The notes under the pieces: generated by a model
What the model was told of the DNA's origin: nothing
Database searches by the model: none
Seen by the model: only the letters and a program-made list of their open reading frames with translations
Position numbers and translations under genes: made by a program
NCBI RefSeq assembly: GCF_005503015.1
Contig: NZ_SCOL01000004.1
Span: 124,001-188,000, forward strand
Source: Bacillus sp. E(2018)
GTDB taxonomy: Bacteria > Bacillota > Bacilli > Bacillales > Fictibacillaceae
Length of the DNA: 64,000 nt
Reading direction: 5' to 3'
Shown: positions 52,866 to 62,169 of the stretch, one piece after another
Layout: each line of letters opens with the position of its first letter
How positions within the stretch are numbered: position 1 is the stretch's first letter

Positions 52866-53783
52866 TTGGAACAACTTATGCGCAATTTTTTCTTATTTCT
52901 TGCTAAAAATAAATCGTTAACCAACCTTGCTAAAAGATACGGTCTACGTTTCGGAGCGGGGCGTTTTGTGGCAGGTGCAACACTTGATAGCTCAATCTCT
53001 GCTATTAAACGTTTGAACGAAAAGGGTATGCCCGTTACGATCGATCATCTTGGTGAATTTGTTGATAACGAACGCGAAGCTGCAGAAATGACTCAGCATT
53101 GTATAGATGCCATTAAAGCGATCAGTAAAGAAAAGCTGGATTCACAGCTATCTCTAAAAATGACATCAATGGGACTAGATATCAGCGAGGAACTTGTGTT
53201 GAGCAACATGAGAAAGATTATGGATGCAGCAACCAAACACAATGTTTTCATTACGATTGATATGGAAGACTATTCTCGTTGTGAAAAAACATTAGAAATC
53301 TTCAAGATGCTAAAGAGTGAGTATGATAACATTTCAACTGTTATCCAAGCTTATTTGTATCGTTCACTAGAAGATGTTCAAACGTTAGATGAATATCATC
53401 CGAACTTGCGATTAGTAAAAGGTGCTTACAAAGAACCGCAAACTGTTGCATATCCGGAAAAGAGCGATGTAGATAATAACTTTAAAAAACTGATCGAAAC
53501 GCATCTTCTGAACGGAAATTATACCGCGATCGCAACACACGATGATGAGATCATCCAATATACAAAAGATTTGGTTGAAAAACACAATATTCCATTCGAT
53601 CAATTCGAGTTTCAAATGTTGTACGGAATTCGTGTAGAACGCCAAGACCAACTGATGCAAGAAGGATATAAGATGCGAATCTATGTACCGTACGGAAACG
53701 ACTGGTATGGTTACTTTATGAGACGCCTTGCAGAACGTCCAGCAAATGTAGTATTCGTATTAAAAGGTGTGTTTGGGAAATAA
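52866..53783 (+). CDS. fadM: Proline dehydrogenase (FadM/PutB-type)
   Basis: The 305-residue flavoenzyme oxidises proline to pyrroline-5-carboxylate. It is the short, monofunctional form; motifs include RFVAGATLDSSI, KMTSMGLDIS, TIDMEDYSRC and the C-terminal YGNDWYGYFMRRLAERPAN. The start is TTG 52866, behind GGGGGTAATTGGA; an ATG four codons later is an alternative. It precedes fadN as yusM does in B. subtilis, but has its own terminator and promoter region. Confidence 0.93.
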   Translation: MEQLMRNFFLFLAKNKSLTNLAKRYGLRFGAGRFVAGATLDSSISAIKRLNEKGMPVTIDHLGEFVDNEREAAEMTQHCIDAIKAISKEKLDSQLSLKMTSMGLDISEELVLSNMRKIMDAATKHNVFITIDMEDYSRCEKTLEIFKMLKSEYDNISTVIQAYLYRSLEDVQTLDEYHPNLRLVKGAYKEPQTVAYPEKSDVDNNFKKLIETHLLNGNYTAIATHDDEIIQYTKDLVEKHNIPFDQFEFQMLYGIRVERQDQLMQEGYKMRIYVPYGNDWYGYFMRRLAERPANVVFVLKGVFGK

Positions 53784-53796
53784 AGAGTAGTAAGCA

Positions 53797-53834
53797 AGAG
53801 GAGTCTGTCTTATACACAGACTCCTCTTATTTTA
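53797..53834 (+). terminator. Terminator after proline dehydrogenase
   Basis: AAGAGGAGTCTGT and its complement form a 13-bp stem with a short loop. Confidence 0.88.
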
Positions 53835-53885
53835 TTCTTGCTGTTTTCTAAGGACTGTTGCTTCTAATCTTTTTCTTCTTTGTCT

Positions 53886-54014
53886 GTTAATTGGAGTGGA
53901 GATGCGAGACTCTCGGCTAGGACGAGTGAGCAAGTGAGACACTTACCCGCGCGAAGTGCGAAGTGGCTAACTGCTCACCCCGCGGAAAGCGAGCATCTAT
54001 AACGGAAAATCAAC
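53886..54014 (+). repeat. Dispersed palindromic repeat, short form (copy D)
   Basis: Exactly 129 bp between GTTAATT and AATCAAC, the most diverged of the three short copies in the middle (GCGCGAAGTGCGAAGTGG). It lies in the 462-base gap between proline dehydrogenase and fadN. Confidence 0.88.
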
Positions 54015-54143
54015 TACTTTCAAAAGCAACAATGAAAACGAAAACAGCTTTATTCAAAGACTTCAAATCCACTAGAGAATCTATAGGCAACCTTTCTGCA
54101 TAGTATAGAAATAAAAGTTTAAAAAAGAAAAAAACCTCAACTA

Positions 54144-54172
54144 TTGCTAAAATTCAGAATATATTTTATATT
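54144..54172 (+). promoter_or_regulatory. Promoter of the fadNAE operon
   Basis: TTGCTA, 17 bases and TATATT give a reasonable SigA promoter about 75 bases before the fadN start. Confidence 0.6.
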
Positions 54173-54208
54173 GGATATAGGGTAACGAATTTTTTTATGG
54201 ACAAAAAA

Positions 54209-54226
54209 TGAATGAGTATTCATTCA
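54209..54226. promoter_or_regulatory. FadR operator of the fadNAE operon
   Basis: TGAATGAGTATTCATTCA is a near-perfect palindrome and matches the B. subtilis FadR (YsiA) consensus TGAATGANTANTCATTCA at every defined position. It lies between the promoter and the ribosome binding site, so FadR would block transcription until acyl-CoA is present. Confidence 0.9.
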
Positions 54227-54245
54227 ATAAAGGAGGAAGACCATC

Positions 54246-56642
54246 TTGTCTCGTGAAATCCGAAAAGCTGCCGTACTGGGTTCTGGTGTAATGGGATCAG
54301 GCATAGCCGCTCACCTAGCAAACGTCGGAATACCAACATTACTATTGGATATTGTACCGCCTTCTTTAAGTGAAGAGGAAAAAGCAAAAGGAATTACGGA
54401 AGATCATCCTGCATTCCGCAACAAATTCACTCTATCTGCTACACAAAAATTATTGAAACAAAAACCTGCTCCACTTGCGGTAAAAGAAAATCTTGAATTA
54501 ATTTCAATTGGTAACCTTACCGATGACCTTGAAAAATTAAAAGATGTAGACTGGATCATCGAAGTAGTTGTTGAACGCCTAGATGTAAAACAAAAGCTTT
54601 TTGAACAAGTCGATCAATATAGAAAACCAGGAAGTATTATAACGTCTAACACTTCTGGAATCTCGATTTCGGCTATGGCTGAAGGCCGTTCAGAAGATTT
54701 CAAAGCCAATTTCTTAGGAACACATTTTTTCAATCCACCAAGATACTTGAAGCTTCTTGAAATTATCCCAACAGAGGATACACTACCTGAAGTTGTTCAA
54801 TTCATGCGCAACTTTGGTGAGAACGTACTTGGAAAAGGTGTCGTTGAAGCGAAGGATACGCCTAACTTTATTGCAAACCGCATTGGAACTTATGGATTGA
54901 TGGTTACGATGCAAGAGATGATGAAGCAAGGTTATAGTGTCGGTGAAGTCGACTCTGTTACAGGTCCTTTGATCGGCCGTCCTAAATCTGCAACGTTTAG
55001 AACGCTTGACGTTGTTGGATTAGATACGTTCCTTCATGTTGCGAGAAATGTATATGAGCAAGTAGATGGAAAAGAAAAAGAAGTATTTGAGATTCCTGAT
55101 TTCTTAAACGAAATGGTGGACAAAGGCTGGACTGGGAGCAAGACAGGTCAAGGTTTTTATCTCAAACAAAAAAGCAAAGCAGGCAGTGAAATCTTAGAGC
55201 TAGATCCTGCTACGTTAGAATATAAACCACGTTCTAAGATGAAGACAGCTACACTAGAAGCTGCAAAGCAAATGAAAACAACAAACCAAAAAGTGAAAGC
55301 GCTTTTATATAGTGATGATCGTGCAGGTAAACTGCTATGGGACATCATTAAACCGGTTCTATTATATTCTGCAGAAAAATGTTATGAAATCGCTGATGAC
55401 CTTGTCGCGATCGATCAAGCGATGAAATGGGGATTCGGATGGGAGCATGGTCCATTTGAAATTTGGGATGCGATTGGCGTTCCTGAATCGGTAGAACGAA
55501 TGAAAGCTGAAGGAGAGACAATACCTGGCTGGGTAGAAGAACTTCTTCACTTTGAAAAGAACTCGTTCTATACAAAAACGAATGGTGATCGCTCTTACTA
55601 TCACCACGGAAGCTATCTTCCTGTGGAAGAGAACAAAAAAGTTGTTCATTTAAGCCGTTTAAAAGAAAAAGGCAACGTGATCACAAAGAATGGTGGAGCA
55701 ACACTAATCGACCTTGGTGATGATGTTGCGGGTCTTGAGTTCAATTCTCCGAATAATGCGATCGGGCCAGAAATTATTATGATGCTTCATCAGGCGATCG
55801 ACGAAGTAGAAAAGAACTACAAAGGGCTTGTAATCGGTAATCAAGGTAAGAACTTCTGTGTTGGTGCCAACTTGATGCTCATTCTTATGGAAGCGCAAGA
55901 TGACAATTTCTTTGAACTCGATATGATGGTTCGTCAATTCCAGCAAGCGATGGCAAGAGTTCGCTATAGTGCAAAACCTGTAGTAGCAGCTAACTTCGGA
56001 ATGACGCTCGGCGGTGGAGTTGAAGTGTCACTTCCAGCGGCAAGACTTCAAATGTCATCTGAAACGTATATGGGGCTTGTTGAAACGGGAGTCGGCTTGA
56101 TTCCAGGCGGAGGCGGAAACAAAGAGCTTTATCTTCGTTTATTAGAGCAGCTGCCAGAGGGCGCTAAGGGAGATCTGCAAAAAGTAGCGAACCAAGCTTT
56201 TGAAACGATTGCTATGGCTAAAGTTTCAACATCCGCGCAAGAAGCTCGTAAACTAGGCTTTTTACGAAAGGAAGACAGCATCTCTGTGAATGGTGATCAC
56301 CTCTTGCATGATGCGAAAACACAAGTGCTCGCGTTAGAAAGCCTTGGCTATACACCACCTGTTAGAAAGAAGATTCCTGTAGTTGGTGAGGCAGGATATG
56401 CAACACTTGCATTGGGCGCGCAGACGATGCATTTCAGTCAATACATTTCAGAGCACGATCTAAAAATAGCAAAGAAACTAGCCTTTGTTTTAGCTGGAGG
56501 AAGAGTGCCAGAAGGAACATTGGTAGACGAACAATACTTACTAGATTTAGAGAGAGAAGCATTCCTAAGTCTAGCTGGAGAACCGAAGAGCCAGGCAAGA
56601 ATGCAGCACATGCTTGTTAAAGGCAAGCCGCTAAGAAACTAA
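54246..56642 (+). CDS. fadN: 3-hydroxyacyl-CoA dehydrogenase / enoyl-CoA hydratase
   Basis: The 798-residue bifunctional beta-oxidation enzyme has an N-terminal Rossmann motif GSGVMGSGIAAHLANVG (about 11-27), the dehydrogenase C-terminal parts (about 190-440), and a crotonase-type domain (about 480-660) with VIGNQGKNFCVGANL and MTLGGGVEVSLPA. The start is TTG with AAGGAGG upstream. It is first in fadN-fadA-fadE, as in B. subtilis (yusL-K-J). Confidence 0.95.
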   Translation: MSREIRKAAVLGSGVMGSGIAAHLANVGIPTLLLDIVPPSLSEEEKAKGITEDHPAFRNKFTLSATQKLLKQKPAPLAVKENLELISIGNLTDDLEKLKDVDWIIEVVVERLDVKQKLFEQVDQYRKPGSIITSNTSGISISAMAEGRSEDFKANFLGTHFFNPPRYLKLLEIIPTEDTLPEVVQFMRNFGENVLGKGVVEAKDTPNFIANRIGTYGLMVTMQEMMKQGYSVGEVDSVTGPLIGRPKSATFRTLDVVGLDTFLHVARNVYEQVDGKEKEVFEIPDFLNEMVDKGWTGSKTGQGFYLKQKSKAGSEILELDPATLEYKPRSKMKTATLEAAKQMKTTNQKVKALLYSDDRAGKLLWDIIKPVLLYSAEKCYEIADDLVAIDQAMKWGFGWEHGPFEIWDAIGVPESVERMKAEGETIPGWVEELLHFEKNSFYTKTNGDRSYYHHGSYLPVEENKKVVHLSRLKEKGNVITKNGGATLIDLGDDVAGLEFNSPNNAIGPEIIMMLHQAIDEVEKNYKGLVIGNQGKNFCVGANLMLILMEAQDDNFFELDMMVRQFQQAMARVRYSAKPVVAANFGMTLGGGVEVSLPAARLQMSSETYMGLVETGVGLIPGGGGNKELYLRLLEQLPEGAKGDLQKVANQAFETIAMAKVSTSAQEARKLGFLRKEDSISVNGDHLLHDAKTQVLALESLGYTPPVRKKIPVVGEAGYATLALGAQTMHFSQYISEHDLKIAKKLAFVLAGGRVPEGTLVDEQYLLDLEREAFLSLAGEPKSQARMQHMLVKGKPLRN

Positions 56643-56657
56643 GGGGGGAAGAACTCA

Positions 56658-57839
56658 ATGTTAAAAGAGGCAGTAATAGTAGCAGGTGCTAGAACAGCGG
56701 TTGGTAAAGCGAAAAAAGGTTCTTTTGCACATATGAGACCAGACGAACTAGCAGCGGTAACCATCAAAGAAACGTTGAAGCGTGCAGGTGATTATAACGG
56801 AGAGATCGATGATTTGATCATCGGATGTGCCGTTCCTGAAGCAGAACAAGGGATGAACATGGCTCGACTGATCGGTGCTAGAGCTGGATTGCCTGAAACT
56901 GTACCAGCGATTACAATCAACCGCTTCTGTTCATCAGGTTTGCAAAGTATCGCATATGGTGCAGAAAAAATCATGCTCGGAGCAGCTGAAGCCATTCTTG
57001 CAGGCGGAGCTGAATCGATGAGTCTTGTTCCTGTAGTAGGTCATGTTGTAAAGCCTAACCCTTACTTAGTTGAAACGGTGCCGCAATATTACATGGGAAT
57101 GGGTCATACAGCAGAAGAAGTAGCGAGACGTTTTGGTATCTCAAGGCAAGATCAAGATGAATTTGCCGTTAGAAGTCATCAAAAAGCAGCAGCTGCGATT
57201 AAAGAAGGTAAGTTTAACGACGAGATCGTTCCTGTACATGTTATGAAACGCTGGTTAGACGAACAATCAAAGCTAGTTGAAAAAGAGATTGCTGTGTCGG
57301 TTGATGAAGGTGTACGTGCTGGAACAACCGTTGATGTACTTAGCAAACTTCGCCCTGCATTCACACCGACTGGTTCTGTAACAGCGGGGAACTCTTCACA
57401 AACGAGTGATGGCGCTGCAACGGTTCTTGTTATGAATAGAGAAAAAGCAGAAGCAGAAGGTTTAACACCATTGTTGAAATTCCGTTCTTTTGCAGTGGCT
57501 GGTGTAGCTCCAGACATTATGGGAGTCGGTCCTGTAGCAGCTATTCCGAAAGCATTAAAAATGGCAGGATTAGAAATTTCGGACATCGGCTTGTTCGAGT
57601 TGAACGAGGCATTTGCTTCCCAAAGCGTTCAAGTCATTCGTGAGCTGAACCTTCCAGAAGATAAGGTAAACGTAAATGGTGGTGCGATTGCACTAGGCCA
57701 CCCGCTAGGTTGCTCAGGAACAAAACTTACATTAACTCTTTTACACGAGATGAAGCGTCGTAATGAACAGTTCGGAGTTGTAACGATGTGTATCGGCGGT
57801 GGAATGGGAGCAGCAGGCGTATTTGAACTAGTAGGATAA
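56658..57839 (+). CDS. fadA: Acetyl-CoA C-acyltransferase (thiolase)
   Basis: The 393-residue thiolase performs the last step of beta-oxidation. The acylated Cys is in NRFCSSGLQ (Cys91), and the second active-site motifs GHPLGCSGT and [10 protein letters not shown] are near the C terminus. It follows fadN by 15 bases with AGGGGGGAAG as ribosome binding site. Confidence 0.96.
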   Translation: MLKEAVIVAGARTAVGKAKKGSFAHMRPDELAAVTIKETLKRAGDYNGEIDDLIIGCAVPEAEQGMNMARLIGARAGLPETVPAITINRFCSSGLQSIAYGAEKIMLGAAEAILAGGAESMSLVPVVGHVVKPNPYLVETVPQYYMGMGHTAEEVARRFGISRQDQDEFAVRSHQKAAAAIKEGKFNDEIVPVHVMKRWLDEQSKLVEKEIAVSVDEGVRAGTTVDVLSKLRPAFTPTGSVTAGNSSQTSDGAATVLVMNREKAEAEGLTPLLKFRSFAVAGVAPDIMGVGPVAAIPKALKMAGLEISDIGLFELNEAFASQSVQVIRELNLPEDKVNVNGGAIALGHPLGCSGTKLTLTLLHEMKRRNEQFGVVTMCIGGGMGAAGVFELVG

Positions 57840-57854
57840 CAAGGAGGAAAAAAC

Positions 57855-59639
57855 ATGTCGAATACAGCAGAAAAACAAATCATTGGTGGAAGCTTTTTAA
57901 TAGAAGACATTTCAGCAGCAGATATTTATACACCTGAGGATTTTTCAGAAGAACATTTGATGATCGCGAAAACAACGGAAGATTTTGTAGTGAAAGAGGT
58001 TGTTCCTCAACTCGAAAAGATGGAAGATCACGATTTTACCGTTTCCAGAAAGTTATTAACAAAAGCGGGAGAACTAGGACTTTTAGGAGCAGATGTACCT
58101 GAAGAGTATGGCGGCTTAGGTCTGGATAAGATTTCTTCTTCACTCATTACTGAAAAGTTTGCACGTGGACGCGGATTCTCGATCAGTTACGGAGCACACG
58201 TAGGGATCGGGTCACTTCCTATCGTTCTTTTTGGTAACGAAGAACAAAAGAAAAAGTACTTACCTGAACTTGCAACAGGCGAAAAAATTGCAGCTTACGC
58301 ATTAACTGAGCCAGGTTCTGGATCTGATGCACTTGGCGCAAGAACAACAGCAAAACTTAACGCTGAAGGCACTCACTATGTATTGAATGGTGAGAAGCAA
58401 TGGATCACAAACTCTGCATTTGCTGATGTTTTCGTCGTATACGCAAAAATCGATGGTGAGCAGTTCACAGCATTCATCGTTGAAAGAGATTATCAAGGTG
58501 TGTCTACAGGACCAGAAGAAAAGAAGATGGGTATTAAGAGTTCCTCGACGCGTACTCTTATCTTAGAAGATGTAGAAGTGCCAAAGGAAAATCTGTTATG
58601 GGAAGCAGGAAAAGGACATCTTATCGCCTTTAACATTTTGAACATCGGCCGTTACAAGCTTGCGTTAGGTTGTGTAGGAGCTGCAAAACGAGCTTTTGAA
58701 GTATCTGTAAAATACGCGAACGAGCGTCAACAGTTCAAACGTAAGATTAGTTCTTTCAGCCTAATTCAAGAAAAACTGGCAAACATGGCTATTCAAACGT
58801 ATGCTGCTGAAAGCTCTGTGTACCGAACGGTAGGTCTTTTTGAAAACCGTCTGGGCACTCTATCTGAAGAAAAGCAAAAAGATGGACGTGAGTTAGCGAA
58901 AGCAATCGCAGAGTATGCAATCGAATGTTCCCTGAACAAAGTATCCGCTTCAGAAGTGTTGGATTATGTAGTAGATGAAGGCGTTCAAATCCATGGAGGA
59001 TACGGGTTTATGTCTGAATATGAGATCGAAGGTGCATACCGCGATTCTCGTATCAACCGAATCTTTGAAGGAACGAACGAGATCAACCGTTTGTTAGTAC
59101 CAGGAACGCTAGTGAAAAAAGCGATGAAAAACGAGCTTCCGCTTATTCAAAAAGCTACTCAGCTTCAGCAAGAGCTCATGATGCTTATGCCTGTTGAAGT
59201 AGGTACGGAAAGCTTGGATCAAGAAAAATATCTTGTGTCTATGGCTAAGAAGATTTTCTTGATGACAGCAGGATTAACGGTTCAAAAGTTTGGACCTAAG
59301 TTAGAGCAAGAGCAAGAAGTGTTATCAAACTTGGCAGATATCATCAGTGAAGTTTACAACATGGAATCTGTTCTACTGCGTACGGAAAAAGCAATCGAAA
59401 GATCGGGAGCTGAAAAAGCAAAACAAAAACTGTTGTACACAGAAGTGTATTGCCAAGAAGCGTTCAACCGCATTGAAGCTCATGCAAAAGAATCTATCAT
59501 TGCTGTTGAAGAAGGCGACATGCTCCGTATGATGTTGTCTGCGTTAAAGAAACTAACGCGCCACACACCTATTAATGTGATTAAGAAGAAGCGTGAACTA
59601 GCTGTTCAGCTTCTTGAAGAAGAACGCTATATCGTTTAA
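57855..59639 (+). CDS. fadE: Acyl-CoA dehydrogenase
   Basis: The 594-residue flavoenzyme catalyses the first oxidation of fatty acyl-CoA. Motifs are [12 protein letters not shown] for flavin contact, [12 protein letters not shown], and [11 protein letters not shown] with the catalytic Glu. The extra C-terminal 200 residues are usual for this bacterial long form. It is last in the operon and followed by a strong terminator. Confidence 0.95.
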   Translation: MSNTAEKQIIGGSFLIEDISAADIYTPEDFSEEHLMIAKTTEDFVVKEVVPQLEKMEDHDFTVSRKLLTKAGELGLLGADVPEEYGGLGLDKISSSLITEKFARGRGFSISYGAHVGIGSLPIVLFGNEEQKKKYLPELATGEKIAAYALTEPGSGSDALGARTTAKLNAEGTHYVLNGEKQWITNSAFADVFVVYAKIDGEQFTAFIVERDYQGVSTGPEEKKMGIKSSSTRTLILEDVEVPKENLLWEAGKGHLIAFNILNIGRYKLALGCVGAAKRAFEVSVKYANERQQFKRKISSFSLIQEKLANMAIQTYAAESSVYRTVGLFENRLGTLSEEKQKDGRELAKAIAEYAIECSLNKVSASEVLDYVVDEGVQIHGGYGFMSEYEIEGAYRDSRINRIFEGTNEINRLLVPGTLVKKAMKNELPLIQKATQLQQELMMLMPVEVGTESLDQEKYLVSMAKKIFLMTAGLTVQKFGPKLEQEQEVLSNLADIISEVYNMESVLLRTEKAIERSGAEKAKQKLLYTEVYCQEAFNRIEAHAKESIIAVEEGDMLRMMLSALKKLTRHTPINVIKKKRELAVQLLEEERYIV

Positions 59640-59680
59640 TTGATCTGAATTTACGCTAACCTTCAAAATATCTTATCTTT

Positions 59681-59712
59681 CCCTCCTGCAATTGTAGGAG
59701 GGCTTTTTTTTT
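59681..59712 (+). terminator. Terminator of the fadNAE operon
   Basis: CCCTCCT and AGGAGGG enclose a small loop and are followed by GC and a T-run. Confidence 0.9.
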
Positions 59713-59834
59713 GTTAATAGCAGGCTTGTGTTGTAGTGGGAGCGGTTGTTTTCCGTTCCAAAATCGGATTTAAGATGGACTTAATGGGGTATGTAGCGGT
59801 AATTTGAAATTTGAATCCATAAATAAACGTCATC

Positions 59835-59910
59835 AATCCATAAATTTAGGCAGTTTATCCACGAATTTCAGCTCCCAATCCAAAAGTTTTGGCAGTTTAT
59901 CCGCAAGTCT
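59835..59910. repeat. Two diverged direct repeats between fadE and yusI
   Basis: Two units of about 34 bases (59835-59868 and 59877-59910) share AATCCA, a TTT/GGCAGTTTATCC core and a purine-rich end. A partial third unit precedes them. They occupy most of a 440-base gap in which no gene was seen. A fragment GGTTGTTTTCCGTTCC (59745) hints at a remnant of the dispersed repeat family. Confidence 0.6.
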
Positions 59911-60079
59911 ACAATCTTCGACAATTGCCAAGTCTGATTATACCCTCGCCCTATAAAAAATGGAGCAATCATAAACGGGATCTCGTTTTTCAACATCTGA
60001 TCAAACAAATTACCAACGTGCAGAATTTCTTGTTTTATTGGTAACACTAGTTTGTGGTACTATGAGAAGGGGTGATATA

Positions 60080-60439
60080 ATGCTACTGAAAGTGTATGAA
60101 TATCCAAAGTGCTCAACTTGCCAAAAAGCAAAAAAATGGCTAAAAGAAAACGATGTAGCCTTTGAGCCTATACATATTGTGGAGAACCCGCCTTCTGCTG
60201 ATGAACTGAAGAAACTGATTGATCTTAGTGGATTAGAGATCAAAAAATTCTTTAATACGAGCGGCATGAAGTATCGTGAGTTGGGTATGAAAGAGAAGAT
60301 GAAAACAGCTACAGAAGAAGAACTGCTTGAAATCTTAGCCAGTGATGGCATGCTGATCAAAAGGCCGATCGCAACAAATGGCAAAGAGGTTACAGTAGGC
60401 TTTAAAGAAGAGCAGTACGAAAACACGTGGAAAAAATAA
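60080..60439 (+). CDS. yusI: ArsC/Spx-family protein (YusI-like)
   Basis: The 119-residue protein belongs to the arsenate reductase/Spx fold, with YEYPKCSTCQKAKKWL near the N terminus (CxxC at 11-14). The third Arg typical of arsenate reductases is present in the RPI segment. ATG 60080 follows AAGGGGTGA. It lies between fadE and gcvH as in B. subtilis. The redox role is inferred. Confidence 0.88.
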   Translation: MLLKVYEYPKCSTCQKAKKWLKENDVAFEPIHIVENPPSADELKKLIDLSGLEIKKFFNTSGMKYRELGMKEKMKTATEEELLEILASDGMLIKRPIATNGKEVTVGFKEEQYENTWKK

Positions 60440-60510
60440 GATTGTTACTGACTATAATAAATCAATTATTGTAGTTATTATAAAACCAAGAAAAGCTGGA
60501 GGGATTACAG

Positions 60511-60897
60511 ATGGAATTTCCAAAAGAATTACGCTATTCAGAAGAGCACGAGTGGACAAAAACAGAAGAAGGCAATAAAGTTCGTATCGGTATTACAGCA
60601 TTCGCTCAAGACGAACTAGGTGATATCGTGTTCGTTGAACTTCCTGAAGTTGGTGACGAACTTACTGCGGACGAGCCTTTCGGAAGCGTAGAATCGGTTA
60701 AGACTGTTTCTGAATTATATGCGCCTGTCTCTGGAAAAGTTGTAGAAGTAAATGCAGACCTTGATGATAGCCCTGAACTTGTTAACGAGTCTCCGTATGA
60801 AAAAGCTTGGATGGTTGTTGTAGAACTTTCAGATGCTTCTGAGGTTGAAAAGTTAATGACTGCTGAACAGTACGAAGAATTAATCAAAGAAGATTAA
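60511..60897 (+). CDS. gcvH: Glycine cleavage system H protein
   Basis: The 128-residue lipoyl carrier has the lipoylation site [14 protein letters not shown] with Lys64. GcvH also carries lipoate between protein targets in Bacillus. It stands alone from the gcvT-gcvP genes, as in B. subtilis. An AT-rich inverted repeat (ATAATAA and TTATTAT, 14 bases apart) lies in the promoter region. Confidence 0.96.
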   Translation: MEFPKELRYSEEHEWTKTEEGNKVRIGITAFAQDELGDIVFVELPEVGDELTADEPFGSVESVKTVSELYAPVSGKVVEVNADLDDSPELVNESPYEKAWMVVVELSDASEVEKLMTAEQYEELIKED

Positions 60898-60958
60898 TGA
60901 AATCAATCCCTTCAGGAAAGAATAGACATACTGCTATTCTTTTTTGGAGGGATTTTTA

Positions 60959-61198
60959 ATGAACCAAGATAGACGAGATGTAACATCAAGGGTTTTTGGT
61001 AAAATGAAGGGTGGATCTATGTCCCTTTATTTGGATAAGGATGAAATTGGGCAGATCCGCTTTACAAACCAAGGAAACATGTATGAGATGGCTGAGGGTT
61101 TTGAATTTGATGCTGACAAGATTTATAAACGTGAAAAGCCTGTAGAATTACCGAATCCATCAAAATATGTGGATGAATGTGATAAAGGTTGGTGCTGA
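60959..61198 (+). CDS. yusG: DUF2553-family protein (YusG-like)
   Basis: The 79-residue protein matches the small YusG family: it has the core MSLYLDKDEIGQIRF and the C-terminal CDKGWC. ATG 60959 follows GGAGGG, giving the expected length. Function is unknown. It lies immediately after gcvH, as in B. subtilis. Confidence 0.8.
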   Translation: MNQDRRDVTSRVFGKMKGGSMSLYLDKDEIGQIRFTNQGNMYEMAEGFEFDADKIYKREKPVELPNPSKYVDECDKGWC

Positions 61199-61208
61199 TT
61201 TCAGCACT

Positions 61209-61253
61209 AAGAGGATGATGTCAACGAGAAACCTTGGCAGTCATCCTCTTTTT
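61209..61253 (+). terminator. Terminator after yusG
   Basis: AAGAGGATGA and TCATCCTCTT form a 10-bp stem closing a larger loop and are followed by T. Confidence 0.8.
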
Positions 61254-61257
61254 CATA

Positions 61258-61578
61258 TTAATTTAGTTTGTTTCGTTCGGCACTTCCGCCTTTAGATCCG
61301 ATCTTTTGATAGAAACTTTTATCTTGATTTTGGGAAGTAGCCGTACCTCCTTTTTTTCCGATTTCTTGATAGAACGTCTTATTGTGAGTGTTAGAGGTCG
61401 AACTGCCACCTTTTCTACCGATTTCTTGAAAAAAAGTAGTGCTATGTTTTTTTGATGTGGAGGTACCGCCCTTTTTTCCGATCTGTTGATAAAATTCTTT
61501 CCCGCGTGATTTGGCTGTTTTTTCTCCGCCTAATCTGCCTGCATCAGCTCGGCTCATTTTTGGTTCTGTTTTTGCCAT
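61258..61578 (-). CDS. gsiB: KGG-repeat general stress protein, GsiB-like
   Basis: The 106-residue hydrophilic protein has four copies of a 20-22-residue unit with the form FYQ(E/Q)IG(K/R)KGG(T/S)(S/A)TS, and an N-terminal MSRADAGRLGGEKTAK opening, as in GsiB of B. subtilis. It is predicted to be disordered and protective under desiccation or heat. It lies inverted within the yus gene order. A SigB promoter lies directly upstream. Confidence 0.9.
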   Translation of the reverse strand: MAKTEPKMSRADAGRLGGEKTAKSRGKEFYQQIGKKGGTSTSKKHSTTFFQEIGRKGGSSTSNTHNKTFYQEIGKKGGTATSQNQDKSFYQKIGSKGGSAERNKLN

Positions 61579-61615
61579 GTGATGACTCCTCCAATATTTA
61601 TTTTATGCCTCCTAA

Positions 61616-61642
61616 ATTCCCTTATTTCACACGATGTCAAAC
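61616..61642 (-). promoter_or_regulatory. SigB-type promoter of gsiB-like gene
   Basis: On the minus strand GTTTGA, 15 bases and GGGAAT fit the SigB consensus (GTTTAA-N13-15-GGGWAW). B. subtilis gsiB is a classical SigB target. Confidence 0.75.
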
Positions 61643-61818
61643 ACGTTTGGGGAGAATTAGTACAAAACGCATACACCAAATACAAATAGGTAGAAAAATA
61701 GGAAAAAGGGGTATAGTAATAAAGAACATCTCTTGCAGGATTTTAATAAAATAAAGCAAATATATAATCTAAGCGATGCATTCATTTTATAGTCTTCAAA
61801 GTATAGGAGAGATGAGTA

Positions 61819-62166
61819 ATGAATGAAATCAAAAACAAAGTAATCATTGTCGAAGGTAAATCAGATAAGGATAAGTTAGCTGCAATCCTGGATGAACCGG
61901 TTGAAATTATTTGTACGAATGGAACTTTAGGTTTGGATAAATTAGAAGAGCTGGCATTAGCCATAGAAGATCGAGATGTTTATATCCTGGTCGATGCAGA
62001 TGATGCTGGTCATAAACTAAGAAAACAACTGCAACGTGAATTACCGAATGCGGAGCATTTATATATTAATAAGATGTACAGAGAAGTTGCAAAAACACCT
62101 CTGATGTACCTCGCTAAGGTATTGGTAGGTGCACATTTTAATATTCAAAAGAATTGTTTAGGATAA
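61819..62166 (+). CDS. yusF: Toprim-domain protein (YusF-like)
   Basis: The 115-residue protein is a stand-alone Toprim domain, with the VEGKSDK Glu and the VDADDAG Asp pair for metal binding, as in RNase M5 and primases. It has no other domain. A role in RNA or DNA processing is suggested by the family only. It overlaps nothing and precedes the dehydrogenase by three bases. Confidence 0.87.
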   Translation: MNEIKNKVIIVEGKSDKDKLAAILDEPVEIICTNGTLGLDKLEELALAIEDRDVYILVDADDAGHKLRKQLQRELPNAEHLYINKMYREVAKTPLMYLAKVLVGAHFNIQKNCLG

Positions 62167-62169
62167 GCC

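Noticed and set aside
59741..59762. Fragment resembling an end of the dispersed repeat
   Set aside because: Only about 15 bases match, which is too short to call a copy.
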